Source: Lachnospiraceae bacterium (GTDB lineage Bacteria > Bacillota > Clostridia > Lachnospirales > Lachnospiraceae). From it: a DNA stretch of 64,000 nucleotides. A model generated the notes under the pieces. The model made no database searches, was not told where the DNA came from, and worked only from the letters and a program-made list of their open reading frames with translations. Both the position numbers and the translations under genes were made by a program. This document shows positions 18,689 through 26,937 of the stretch, in pieces. Position 1 is the stretch's first letter. Each line of letters opens with the position of its first letter. The DNA lies in the NCBI GenBank assembly GCA_024693925.1, contig JAILKH010000004.1, positions 1 to 64,000 on the forward strand, written 5' to 3'.

Positions 18689-18730
18689 GATTATATATTG
18701 AGTTTGATATTTTGTACAAAAGAAAGGAGT

Positions 18731-18744
18731 GTCGGGAAACCGAC
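18731..18744 (+). promoter_or_regulatory. GAAA-tetraloop hairpin between Shine-Dalgarno and start codon
   Basis: GTCGG (18731-18735) and CCGAC (18740-18744) pair perfectly around a GAAA loop. The strong SD AAAGGAG (18723-18729) lies before it and ATG 18753 after it. In linear sequence the SD is 23 bases from the ATG. With the hairpin folded the effective spacing is about nine. Confidence 0.6.
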
Positions 18745-18752
18745 GAAATGAT

Positions 18753-19436
18753 ATGAATACAAATGACTATTTTAAAAAATCGATAATTGATCTGTTTACG
18801 GCAAACAGCGGTATAACATTGGATTTTGTAATATCTGCGATCATAGCGATGCTGTTTGCCATAATATTGGGATTTTTGATCCAGATGATCTACAGACATT
18901 ATTATGGCGGAGTGGTTTATTCCTCGGCATTTGCGATGTCGCTTGTGGGAATGACGATCTTAACTTGTGCATTGACTTTGGCAATAAGTTCGAATATTGT
19001 TATTTCTCTGGGTATGGTCGGTGCATTATCAATTGTAAGGTACAGGACTGCAATTAAGGATCCGGTTGATCTCTTATATTTGTTCTGGTCGATCTCGATC
19101 GGTATTATTGTTGCGGCAGGGATATATCCTCTTGCTATTCTGACAATGATAGTAATGACAGTGCTGGTTCATGTTTTTTACATAAAAAAGAAAGTGGGAA
19201 TAATATACATTCTTGTGGTTCATTATGAAGGAGATGACACGGGAGCGGAAATAATTAAACTGTTCGGAAATCAAAGGTATCAGATACGTTCCAAAACTCT
19301 CAGAAAGGGTGTTGTCGAACTTACCGTCGAACTTATTTCAAGGCAGGGGAATATAGCATTTGTTGATAAGATTGATGCGCTTGACGGAGTTAAAGATGTA
19401 AGTCTTATTCAGTATAACGGAGAATATAATGGATAA
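18753..19436 (+). CDS. DUF4956 membrane protein
   Basis: A 227-residue protein of unknown function with about four to five membrane helices in the first 130 residues and a cytosolic C-terminal domain of about 80 residues. The block GALSIVRYRTAIKDPVD followed by LFWSISIGI is typical of DUF4956. The family is often found with VTC domain proteins, suggesting a membrane partner for polyphosphate handling or another acceptor reaction (inference). A GTG at 18729 in the same frame would lie inside the Shine-Dalgarno, so ATG 18753 is chosen. It overlaps the next gene by eight bases. Confidence 0.8.
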   Translation: MNTNDYFKKSIIDLFTANSGITLDFVISAIIAMLFAIILGFLIQMIYRHYYGGVVYSSAFAMSLVGMTILTCALTLAISSNIVISLGMVGALSIVRYRTAIKDPVDLLYLFWSISIGIIVAAGIYPLAILTMIVMTVLVHVFYIKKKVGIIYILVVHYEGDDTGAEIIKLFGNQRYQIRSKTLRKGVVELTVELISRQGNIAFVDKIDALDGVKDVSLIQYNGEYNG

Positions 19437-20835
19437 AAATAAGAGTATCATTATACAATATATACTCGTTTTGCTTTTGGGGATAGGTATTGTTGTTTTG
19501 ATCGTTCATATTCGTTTAAGGTCAGAGCTTAATATTTCTACAACCTTTGCACCGGATCTTACTTATACCGATAATCCTTTAATGGGTTATGCGCCGGATT
19601 CGGGAAATATAGCTCAGTGTGAGAAATGTAATCTTGTATTTATATCCCTGTCCTGGGCGGAATGGGAGCCTGAGGACGGGGTTTACGATATAGAGGGTCT
19701 GGAGAGAAAGTGCAATATCCAAAGATGGAAGGAAAGCCATAAACATGCGGTATTAAGATTTGTATGCGATATACCCGGTAGCCGGGATCATATCGACATA
19801 CCTGAATGGATATATGAAAAAACCGAAAACGGGATGCATTATGATACTGAATTGGGTAAAGGATATTCTCCTGATTATTCCGATCCGGTTTTTATCGAAT
19901 ATCATAACAGAGCATTAAAAAAACTGGCCGAGTACTGTAATAAAGATTATTTTGTTTCTTTTGTGGAATTGGGAAGTCTGGGACATTGGGGGGAATGGCA
20001 TGTTACGGGAAATGACGGCAGTACATTGATGCCCGACAGATCTGTATGTGAAGAGTATGCTACTTTCTATTCGGATAGTTTTGTGAATGCCAGACTGCTG
20101 ATGCGCAGGAATTATGACATAGCAGTTAATGGTGACATGGGATTTTATAATGATATGATAGGGGCAAATAAAGATACGGAAGAATGGCTGAATTGGATAA
20201 AAGAAGGAGGAAATCAGGAGACCTCCGGGGAAAGTATTGAGCTGCTCCCGGTAAATGGGCTTGGAAGAAGACAACCTGTAGGAGGAGAATTTACCAGTTC
20301 CGTTCCAATGGAAACAATGCTGGGAAGTGAAGAAATAGGTGATGTATTATCTTCGATAACATCTTCAAATATGACTTTTATCGGCCCGATGGTTCCCGAT
20401 CTTATATCGAAGGATATGTCGCTGGCGGCTGAATCGGTTATAAGAAGACTTGGATATCGGATATATGTTTCCGAACTGAATACCCGGTATAATTATTCGG
20501 GTAATAATATAGAACTTAAGCTGACCTTTAAAAATGCGGGAAATGCGGGATTTTATTTTGACTGGCCTGTTACGGTTCATATTTTCGATCGTGATAAAAA
20601 ACAGATATTTTGGGAAGGATTAAATATTGATCTAAGAGATTTAAATTCACAGGATGAGATAACTTCGGTTTCTATGATACCTGCAACCGAAAGCATCAGA
20701 GATGAATATTATATAGGTGTATCGATAGTTGATTATACCGGTGAAGAAAACGTAAATCTTACGATTGATTCCGGCGGTTACGATGAATATATTGATGATG
20801 TAAGGATATTATACCATCACGTTAAAGACAGATGA
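19429..20835 (+). CDS. DUF4832/DUF4874 extracellular putative glycoside hydrolase
   Basis: An N-terminal membrane anchor (about 9-26) precedes an extracellular domain resembling DUF4874/DUF4832 proteins. It has NPLMGYAPDSG, then a WAEWEPEDGVYD segment, and SFVELGSLGHWGEWH, all recalling the TIM barrels of GH42-like enzymes, followed by a beta-sandwich region. Acidic residues in ELGSLGHWGEWH are candidate catalytic groups. In the pel context it could take the place of the missing PelA hydrolase domain or trim another glycan. That function is inferred from fold resemblance and operon position only. It is the last gene of the tightly packed operon apart from surE. Confidence 0.65.
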   Translation: MDKNKSIIIQYILVLLLGIGIVVLIVHIRLRSELNISTTFAPDLTYTDNPLMGYAPDSGNIAQCEKCNLVFISLSWAEWEPEDGVYDIEGLERKCNIQRWKESHKHAVLRFVCDIPGSRDHIDIPEWIYEKTENGMHYDTELGKGYSPDYSDPVFIEYHNRALKKLAEYCNKDYFVSFVELGSLGHWGEWHVTGNDGSTLMPDRSVCEEYATFYSDSFVNARLLMRRNYDIAVNGDMGFYNDMIGANKDTEEWLNWIKEGGNQETSGESIELLPVNGLGRRQPVGGEFTSSVPMETMLGSEEIGDVLSSITSSNMTFIGPMVPDLISKDMSLAAESVIRRLGYRIYVSELNTRYNYSGNNIELKLTFKNAGNAGFYFDWPVTVHIFDRDKKQIFWEGLNIDLRDLNSQDEITSVSMIPATESIRDEYYIGVSIVDYTGEENVNLTIDSGGYDEYIDDVRILYHHVKDR

Positions 20836-20884
20836 TTTTTGAATTTTGAAACCGGATTCTAAGAGTTGTAAAGGATAATGATCT

Positions 20885-21601
20885 ATGCGAAGGATAATGA
20901 TAACAAATGATGATGGGATAGATGCTTCCGGAATAATAAGACTGGCTCAAGCGGCTTGCGAGTATGGCGAAGTCTGGGTTATCGCGCCGCTGCATCAAAG
21001 AAGTGCGGCATCTCACAGTATTACATTAAGGCAGCCTATTGATATCTATCCTTATGATTTTCCGGTTGAGGGAGTGAAAGCTTATTCGTGCAGCGGAACT
21101 CCTGCCGATTGTGTCAGGGTTGGGTCTCTTAGCGTAATGCCGTATAAACCGGATGTTGTCTTATCGGGTATCAATTTCGGATATAATGCGGCAACGGATA
21201 TCCAGTATTCCGCTACGGTCGGAGCTGCGATGGAGGCCTCTTTTCAGGGATATCGTGCAATTGCTTTGTCGGAGCATCTTAACGGATGTCATGAGGTTAC
21301 CGATAAATTTCTTAAAGAAGTTCTGGATGAATATATAGATAAGGATACCGGTAGCGGCAGGGTTATAAACATTAATTTTCCGGGGTGCAGCTTAAAGGAA
21401 TGTAAAGGCATCTTAAGAGACAGAAAGACCTCGAAGAGTGCTTTTTTTCGTGACCGGTATAAAGTTCTGGAGAAGCTTAAAGATGGTGGGATCCGTTATA
21501 TGGTAGACGGAATATTAAATCTTCAGGGAGAACCCGAAACTGATTTTGCAGCATTGATAGAAAATTATATATCAATAGGAATTGTAAGAAACATTGAGTA
21601 A
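20885..21601 (+). CDS. surE: SurE 5'/3'-nucleotidase
   Basis: A 238-residue SurE-family phosphatase. The N-terminal MRRIMITNDDGIDASG carries the metal-binding Asp9-Asp10, and APLHQRSAASHSIT plus CSGTPADCV and SGINFGYN are the other family blocks. SurE removes phosphate from nucleoside monophosphates and, in some species, short polyphosphate. It starts 49 bases after the DUF4832 gene, with an AAGGATAATG ribosome site, and may be the last gene of the operon. Exopolyphosphatase activity known for some SurE enzymes would fit the VTC gene upstream (inference). Confidence 0.9.
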   Translation: MRRIMITNDDGIDASGIIRLAQAACEYGEVWVIAPLHQRSAASHSITLRQPIDIYPYDFPVEGVKAYSCSGTPADCVRVGSLSVMPYKPDVVLSGINFGYNAATDIQYSATVGAAMEASFQGYRAIALSEHLNGCHEVTDKFLKEVLDEYIDKDTGSGRVININFPGCSLKECKGILRDRKTSKSAFFRDRYKVLEKLKDGGIRYMVDGILNLQGEPETDFAALIENYISIGIVRNIE

Positions 21602-21748
21602 GTTTTATAAGCCGGCTATCATAATAACAATATTATGTTATAATTAGTTCAAACATAGAAGAAATATTGATATATGTCCAAGTGAATATGTTATATAAGG
21701 AAAAGAGAACTGAATAATGTTGTAAAATATATGAGGGTTTAATAAAAT

Positions 21749-23995
21749 ATGGAAAAAATAACAGACTCAGTTTTGCAGAATGAAGAAATATACACATCCG
21801 AAAGGTTTGGGAAAAGTCACAGTATTTCATATCTTGGAGCAGTTGCGATATCTGTCGGCAGTGCGTTGGGCTGGGGATCCTTTGTTCATTCCGGTAATTC
21901 TTTTCTTCTTAAAGCAGGCCCACTGGGGTCTGTTTTGGGTTTACTTATCGGTGCTGTCATTATGATCATAATTGCCCGGAGCTATCATTATATGATGAGT
22001 ACATATCCTGATGCCGGAGGCATATATGCATATATAACCGAGGTGTTTGGGCATGACAGGGCTTTTTTGGTTTCCTGGTTTGTTTTTTTGACATATATAA
22101 CCCTGTTATGGGGGAACATAGCATATCTTCCTATTTTTGTGGAAAAACTCCTGGGTAGTCTTTTAAAATTCGGATTTAGTTATACCATTGCAGGGGGAAA
22201 AGTATGGTTTGGAGAAGTATTGTTTTCCTTTGTTATTATTTTGACCATTGGATTAATATGTGCTTACAGTAAAAGATTGGCATATAAATTGATGATCTTA
22301 TTTTCTTTTGTCATATTTATTGGGTTGCTTATAAGTATTATTTGCGCATTTATATTTAAAACCACCCTACAGGGACCTGTTCAGCCTTTATTTGTTGAGG
22401 GGAAAAAGGAAATTTCCCAGGTGATGAGTATTGTCTGCATGGTTCCCTGGGCATATATAGGATTTGAGAGTATATCTCATTCTACGAGAGAATTTGGTTT
22501 TTCTCATAAAAAATCCTTTGGTGTTTTAGTTGCTTCTATTATTGGGGTAACATTATTTTATATATTGATTGTTGTATTATCGGTTTTTGATTATCCCGAT
22601 GGGTATGATGGTTGGTACGATTATATAAGTAATGCGGATGGGATAGAGGGAGTTTATTCCTATCCTGTTTTTTATGTGGTTGAAGCTTATGCCGGTATTC
22701 CCGGTAGAATAGTGCTGGTATTGGTAATGATCAGTTTGATCTTGAGCAGTCTGATCGGTATGATTCTTGCAACAAGCAGGTTATTATATGCCTTGTCAGA
22801 GGATGAAGTTATTCCCAAGAAATTCAGCCGTCTAAACAGATACGGAAATCCGTATATATCGATCCGGTTTATTATAGGTATTTCCGCATTTGTTCCTTTG
22901 CTTGGATATATTGCAATAAAGTGGATGCTGGACGTCACAACTATAGGCACAATAATTGCATATAGTTTTATTTGCGCCGCAGTATATAAACTGGCAAGTC
23001 ATGAAGGAGATAAATCGTATAAGCTAACGGGGATTGTCGGTATTTTATTAATGGTTGCTTTGGCAGTTCTGTTTCAGATACCGGCTTTTACGGGCGATGA
23101 TGGAATAACGCAGGAAGCTTATTTATTATTTGCGTTGTGGGGAGTTTTGGGATTTCTGATCTTTAGGATTATAGTTAATAAAGATACTACAAGAAGATTT
23201 GGAAATTCAATAGTTGTATGGCTGGTGATGCTTGCTCTTATATTATCTGCAGCCCTTACATGGATGAAAGATTCTACAGGTAAGGCAGCAAAAGATACAA
23301 TTATGGAAGTCAGATCCTTTTATGCTGATGATGATTCTACGGATCTTGTGGAACGGGCCTTTATACGGGAAAAAATAAATGATATGAATCGTATAACCAC
23401 AAGAAACAGTATTGTTGTTTTTGTTTTATTTGTTATGTCATCAATAACTATTTTAAGTAATTACAGGACAATGAAACGAAGGGAAAAAGAGAATAATAAA
23501 GCTTTGGGCGAGGCGCAGAGTATGGCCTATAAAGACCCGCTTACGGGAGTTAAAAGCAAACATGCCTATGTAGAAAAAGAAGAGTATTTCAATGTACGTA
23601 TCCGAAGCGAGGAGATTGATAATTTTGGAGTTGTGGTATGTGATGTTAACGGACTTAAACAGGTTAATGATACCCTGGGGCATAAGGCAGGAGATGAATA
23701 TATTAAAAATGCATGTATGATGGTTTGTAAGATATTCAAGCATAGTCCGGTTTTCCGGATCGGAGGAGATGAATTCGTAGTCACGTTGGAGGGAGATGAT
23801 TATTCCAACAGGATAGATCTTATGAAGGCGCTTAATGATATGGTTGAGAATAATAATAAAACCGGTGGAGTGGTAGTTGCTGCCGGAATATCTGAATTTG
23901 AGCAGGGGCTGGATATCAGTTACAGGCAGGTTTTTGACAGAGCGGATGAATTAATGTATGTCAGGAAAAAAGAGTTAAAGTTAATAAGTGCATAG
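21749..23995 (+). CDS. APC-family amino acid permease fused to GGDEF diguanylate cyclase
   Basis: Residues 1 to about 500 form an APC-superfamily transporter with about twelve helices, starting with the SVGSALGWGSFVHSG unwound-helix region. A periplasmic loop of about 60 residues and one more helix follow. Then comes a GGDEF domain (about 590-748) with DPLTGVKSKHAY, DVNGLKQVNDTLGH and intact GGDEF at 672-676. The RxxD inhibitory site is not kept (KHSP at that position). An active cyclase is likely. The architecture suggests a transporter-like sensor or transceptor that links amino acid binding to c-di-GMP synthesis, close to a PelD receptor operon. A -10-like TATAAT is at 21639-21644. Confidence 0.88.
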   Translation: MEKITDSVLQNEEIYTSERFGKSHSISYLGAVAISVGSALGWGSFVHSGNSFLLKAGPLGSVLGLLIGAVIMIIIARSYHYMMSTYPDAGGIYAYITEVFGHDRAFLVSWFVFLTYITLLWGNIAYLPIFVEKLLGSLLKFGFSYTIAGGKVWFGEVLFSFVIILTIGLICAYSKRLAYKLMILFSFVIFIGLLISIICAFIFKTTLQGPVQPLFVEGKKEISQVMSIVCMVPWAYIGFESISHSTREFGFSHKKSFGVLVASIIGVTLFYILIVVLSVFDYPDGYDGWYDYISNADGIEGVYSYPVFYVVEAYAGIPGRIVLVLVMISLILSSLIGMILATSRLLYALSEDEVIPKKFSRLNRYGNPYISIRFIIGISAFVPLLGYIAIKWMLDVTTIGTIIAYSFICAAVYKLASHEGDKSYKLTGIVGILLMVALAVLFQIPAFTGDDGITQEAYLLFALWGVLGFLIFRIIVNKDTTRRFGNSIVVWLVMLALILSAALTWMKDSTGKAAKDTIMEVRSFYADDDSTDLVERAFIREKINDMNRITTRNSIVVFVLFVMSSITILSNYRTMKRREKENNKALGEAQSMAYKDPLTGVKSKHAYVEKEEYFNVRIRSEEIDNFGVVVCDVNGLKQVNDTLGHKAGDEYIKNACMMVCKIFKHSPVFRIGGDEFVVTLEGDDYSNRIDLMKALNDMVENNNKTGGVVVAAGISEFEQGLDISYRQVFDRADELMYVRKKELKLISA

Positions 23996-24017
23996 AGTGC
24001 AACGAAAGGAATATGTT

Positions 24018-25418
24018 ATGTCGGTCATAGGAGCTTTAATGGTACCTCATCCACCGATAATAATGAAAGAAATCGGTAAAGGTGAAGAAAATAAAATAAG
24101 AGATACGGTAAAAGCGTATGAAAAGGCGGCTGATATGGTTGTTGAGTGCAGACCCGATACCATAATCATTTCTTCGCCTCACAGTATAATGTACAGTGAT
24201 TATTTTCATATTTCTCCCGGAAATGGGGCTGTGGGAGATATGGGAAGGTTCGGTGCACCGGAGGTGAGATTTGAAGTGGAATATGACAGGGAATTTACGG
24301 AACGCATTAGCCGCAATGCAATGAAGTCTGATTTTCCGGCGGGTGTGCTGGGTGAGAGGAATGCCGAACTGGACCACGGTATAATGGTACCTTTATATTT
24401 TATAAATAAGGTTTATAGCAGTTATAAACTTGTACGGGTTGGTTTATCGGGTTTATCCTTTGCGGAGCATTACAGGTTTGGGCAGCTTATTGAAAGAACT
24501 CTTAAAGAACTTGGCAGAAGGGCTTTTTTTGTCGGTAGCGGGGATCTGTCACATAAACTTCTTGAAAGCGGTCCTTACGGTTATGTTAAGGAGGGACCGG
24601 AATATGATGACAGAATTATGGAGATTATGGGTAAAGGCTCGTTTGACGAGCTGTTTGATTTTGAGGATGATTTTTGTGATAAAGCGGCTGAGTGCGGTCA
24701 CAGAAGCTTTTGTATAATGGCCGGAACATTGGACGGAAAAGATGTTTATATTGATAAGTTATCTTATGAGGGAACCTTTGGTGTAGGATACGGAATTTGT
24801 ACTTACAGAGTTAAAGAGAGCGGAGATAAGATTAATTCCGAACGGAAATTTCTGGAAATATGGGAAACGAAAAAAATGGAAGAACTGAGAGCACGTCGTG
24901 AGACGGAGGATCCATATGTAAGGTTGGCCAGGAAATCGATAGAAGCTTATTTAAAAGAAGGCAAAAGGCTTAAATTGTATGACGGATTGCCCGAAGAGAT
25001 CATAAACGGGAAAGCCGGAGTGTTTGTATCTATACATAAAGAGGGAAAGCTTCGGGGATGTATAGGTACCATATCGCCGGTATATGATTGTATAGGAACG
25101 GAGATTATAGAAAATGCTATTTCGGCATCAACAAAAGATCCGAGATTTAATCCTGTAAAAAGCAGTGAACTTGATATGCTTGAAATAAATGTTGACGTTT
25201 TATCCGAAGCCGAAGCCGTAAAGTCAAAAAAACAACTGGATGTAAAAAAGTATGGTGTTATAGTTACCAAAGGGTTGCACAGAGGATTGTTGCTGCCGGA
25301 TCTTGAGGGGGTGGATACAGTGGACGAACAAATTGAAATAGCTTTGAAAAAGGCCGGTTTATCGGAAAGAGAGCAGGATTATTCTTTAATGCGATTTGAG
25401 GTGGTTCGCCATAGATAA
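24018..25418 (+). CDS. AmmeMemoRadiSam fusion: Memo (B) plus AMMECR1 (A) domains
   Basis: Residues 1-265 are a Memo/class III extradiol dioxygenase-like domain (SVIGALMVPHPPIIMKEIGKG, ISSPHSIMYSDYF, ELDHGIMVPLYF, GSGDLSHKL). Residues 290-466 are an AMMECR1 domain (GVFVSIHKEGKLRGCIGTI, DPRFNPV, GLLLPDLEGVDTVDEQI). The two are parts of the AmmeMemoRadiSam set, whose third member is a radical SAM protein; that gene is not adjacent. The biochemical role is unknown. A frame start at 23988 lies inside the preceding gene; ATG 24018 has AAAGGA in front and is preferred. Confidence 0.88.
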   Translation: MSVIGALMVPHPPIIMKEIGKGEENKIRDTVKAYEKAADMVVECRPDTIIISSPHSIMYSDYFHISPGNGAVGDMGRFGAPEVRFEVEYDREFTERISRNAMKSDFPAGVLGERNAELDHGIMVPLYFINKVYSSYKLVRVGLSGLSFAEHYRFGQLIERTLKELGRRAFFVGSGDLSHKLLESGPYGYVKEGPEYDDRIMEIMGKGSFDELFDFEDDFCDKAAECGHRSFCIMAGTLDGKDVYIDKLSYEGTFGVGYGICTYRVKESGDKINSERKFLEIWETKKMEELRARRETEDPYVRLARKSIEAYLKEGKRLKLYDGLPEEIINGKAGVFVSIHKEGKLRGCIGTISPVYDCIGTEIIENAISASTKDPRFNPVKSSELDMLEINVDVLSEAEAVKSKKQLDVKKYGVIVTKGLHRGLLLPDLEGVDTVDEQIEIALKKAGLSEREQDYSLMRFEVVRHR

Positions 25419-25585
25419 TATTTTGGTTAAAGACATTTTTTTGCGTCACAAAACAATAAAATAAAGGTTAAAATCAATGATCCTTAGTAATAATAAAATA
25501 ATAAACCGCTTAAAATGGTGTTTTTTTTTATTATTATTGGCAAGATTAACGAAAATAAGAACAATATTCTGTGTAAAATTGCATA

Positions 25586-25615
25586 TTTACCTCTAACATG
25601 TCAGTGTGGTATAGT
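25586..25615 (+). promoter_or_regulatory. promoter of the TRAP operon with embedded operator
   Basis: TTTACC (25586-25591) and TATAGT (25610-25615) are 18 bases apart. The spacer carries the palindrome TCTAACATGTCAGT (25592-25605). The same layout occurs at 33738-33767. A repressor bound here would block polymerase. The preceding stretch 25419-25585 is AT-rich and shows no gene. Confidence 0.65.
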
Positions 25616-25625
25616 AATATCAGTA

Positions 25626-25639
25626 ATTAACATGTCAGC
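25626..25639 (+). promoter_or_regulatory. second operator copy in the TRAP leader
   Basis: ATTAACATGTCAGC shares 11 of 14 positions with the palindrome ACTAACATGTTAGT. It lies 34 bases downstream of the operator in the promoter spacer and around the expected transcription start. An overlapping hairpin GTCAG/CTGAC spans 25634-25649. Confidence 0.5.
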
Positions 25640-25677
25640 GATAACTGACACTACAGAAATTATAGGAGGAATAATCT

Positions 25678-26841
25678 ATGAAAAAGAAATTATTATCAGT
25701 AGTATTGGCAGCAACAATGGTTGCATCAATGCTTAGTGCATGTGGTCTTTCAAGTGCGGAGACGGCAGCGCCTGCAGCACCCGCAGCACCTGCGGCAGAA
25801 GCAAAGGAAGAAGTTAAAGAGGAAGCTCCCGCAGAGGAAGAAAAAGCAGAGGAAGCTCCCGCAGAGGAAGAAAAAGCAGAGGAAGCTGCCGCATCTGATG
25901 CACCTGCAGCAGGTGATCCCAAGGTTACTTTCGTTATGGCTGAAGTAAATCCTCTTGATACTATTGTTGGTATGACAGATACGAAGTTTAAGGAAGAAGT
26001 TGAGAGACTTTCAGGCGGATCTATTGAAATCGACCTTCAGGCAGCCGGAGTTCTCGGTTCTGAAAATGATATTCTTGATGGTATGCTTGCAGACAACGGT
26101 ATTTGTGATATTTCACGTATATCAGCCTTCTCACTTACAGCTTACGGCGGAGACAAGTCATTGCTTCTTTCTCTTCCTTATACATTTGTAAGCAGAGATC
26201 ATTTCTGGAATTTTGCTCAGAGCGATCTGGCAGAAACATTCCTTAAAGAGCCCCAGGAAAACGGTGCCGGTGTACGCGGTCTTTTCTATGGCGAAGAAGG
26301 TTTCCGTCATTTCTTTACAGCTAAGGAGATCAAGGGTATTGAGGACCTTGCAGGTATGAAGATCCGTGTTTCCAATGACCCTGTTATGAACGGTCTTGTA
26401 GAAGGTCTTGGTGCATCACCTACAGTTGTTGCTTTCGGTGAGCTTTACTCAGCACTTCAGACAGGTGTTGTAGATGCTGCAGAACAGCCTATAGCTAACT
26501 ATAAGTCAAATGCATTCCCTGAGGTTGCTAACAACATAATCCTTGATGGACATACATTAGGTGCTATCGAAGTTATTATTACAGATTCAGCTTGGGAAAA
26601 GATGACAGAGGCTCAGCAGGAAGCTATGCTTGAGGCAGGTAAGCTTGCAGGAGAATATTGTAAGAGTATTTCTGCAGAAAAGGAAGAGGAAGTACTTAAA
26701 CAGCTTAAAGATGAAGGTTGTAATGTAATTGAAGTAACTGATCTTAAGCCTTGGCAGGATGCAGTTGCAAAGGTTATAGAAGAGCAGGTTAATACGGATG
26801 AGCTTAAGGATCTGTATCAGCAGCTTCTTGACCTTCAGTAA
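25678..26841 (+). CDS. TRAP transporter substrate-binding lipoprotein, DctP family
   Basis: The signal peptide ends at LSAC (Cys22). A low-complexity Ala/Pro/Glu/Lys linker runs to about residue 78, then a DctP-type binding domain. GMKIRVSNDPVMNGLVEGLGASPT holds the arginine that binds the substrate carboxylate in this family, and YSALQTGVVDAAEQP is a family hallmark. Neighbouring KdgF and the Uxa/Uxu enzymes make a uronate or unsaturated uronate the likely ligand (inference). SD GGAGGA precedes ATG, with two operator sites upstream. Confidence 0.92.
   Translation: MKKKLLSVVLAATMVASMLSACGLSSAETAAPAAPAAPAAEAKEEVKEEAPAEEEKAEEAPAEEEKAEEAAASDAPAAGDPKVTFVMAEVNPLDTIVGMTDTKFKEEVERLSGGSIEIDLQAAGVLGSENDILDGMLADNGICDISRISAFSLTAYGGDKSLLLSLPYTFVSRDHFWNFAQSDLAETFLKEPQENGAGVRGLFYGEEGFRHFFTAKEIKGIEDLAGMKIRVSNDPVMNGLVEGLGASPTVVAFGELYSALQTGVVDAAEQPIANYKSNAFPEVANNIILDGHTLGAIEVIITDSAWEKMTEAQQEAMLEAGKLAGEYCKSISAEKEEEVLKQLKDEGCNVIEVTDLKPWQDAVAKVIEEQVNTDELKDLYQQLLDLQ
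25821..25880 (+). repeat. 30-bp perfect tandem duplication in the DctP linker
   Basis: Bases 25821-25850 are repeated exactly at 25851-25880, encoding two copies of EAPAEEEKAE; a third partial copy begins at 25881. The duplication only lengthens the flexible tether of the lipoprotein, so copy number can vary without breaking the frame. Confidence 0.85.
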
Positions 26842-26883
26842 TCTGATATATCTTTTGACAATAAAGAAAATATTAACTGATCA

Positions 26884-26912
26884 TTGGGCACAGCACAAAG
26901 TGCTGTGCCCAA
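26884..26912 (+). promoter_or_regulatory. 13-bp perfect intercistronic hairpin between TRAP subunit genes
   Basis: TTGGGCACAGCAC (26884-26896) pairs with 26900-26912 around an AAA loop. No T-run follows. It is better read as an mRNA-stabilising or partial attenuating structure, giving more binding protein than permease. Confidence 0.65.
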
Positions 26913-26937
26913 ACTATAAAAGAAGGTGGGTAAAACA

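Noticed and set aside
18729..18752. GTG start for the DUF4956 gene
   Set aside because: The GTG overlaps the Shine-Dalgarno itself; ATG 18753 after the hairpin fits better.
25419..25677. Possible c-di-GMP or other riboswitch ahead of the TRAP genes
   Set aside because: No GEMM-type conserved core or other known aptamer was seen; the structure present is explained by operator palindromes.
25635..25922. Ala/Ser-rich minus-strand frame opposite the TRAP binding protein
   Set aside because: It is the antisense of the Ala/Glu/Lys linker repeat; composition artefact.
26884..26912. Reading the TRAP intercistronic hairpin as a terminator
   Set aside because: No T-run follows and the downstream permease genes need the same transcript.
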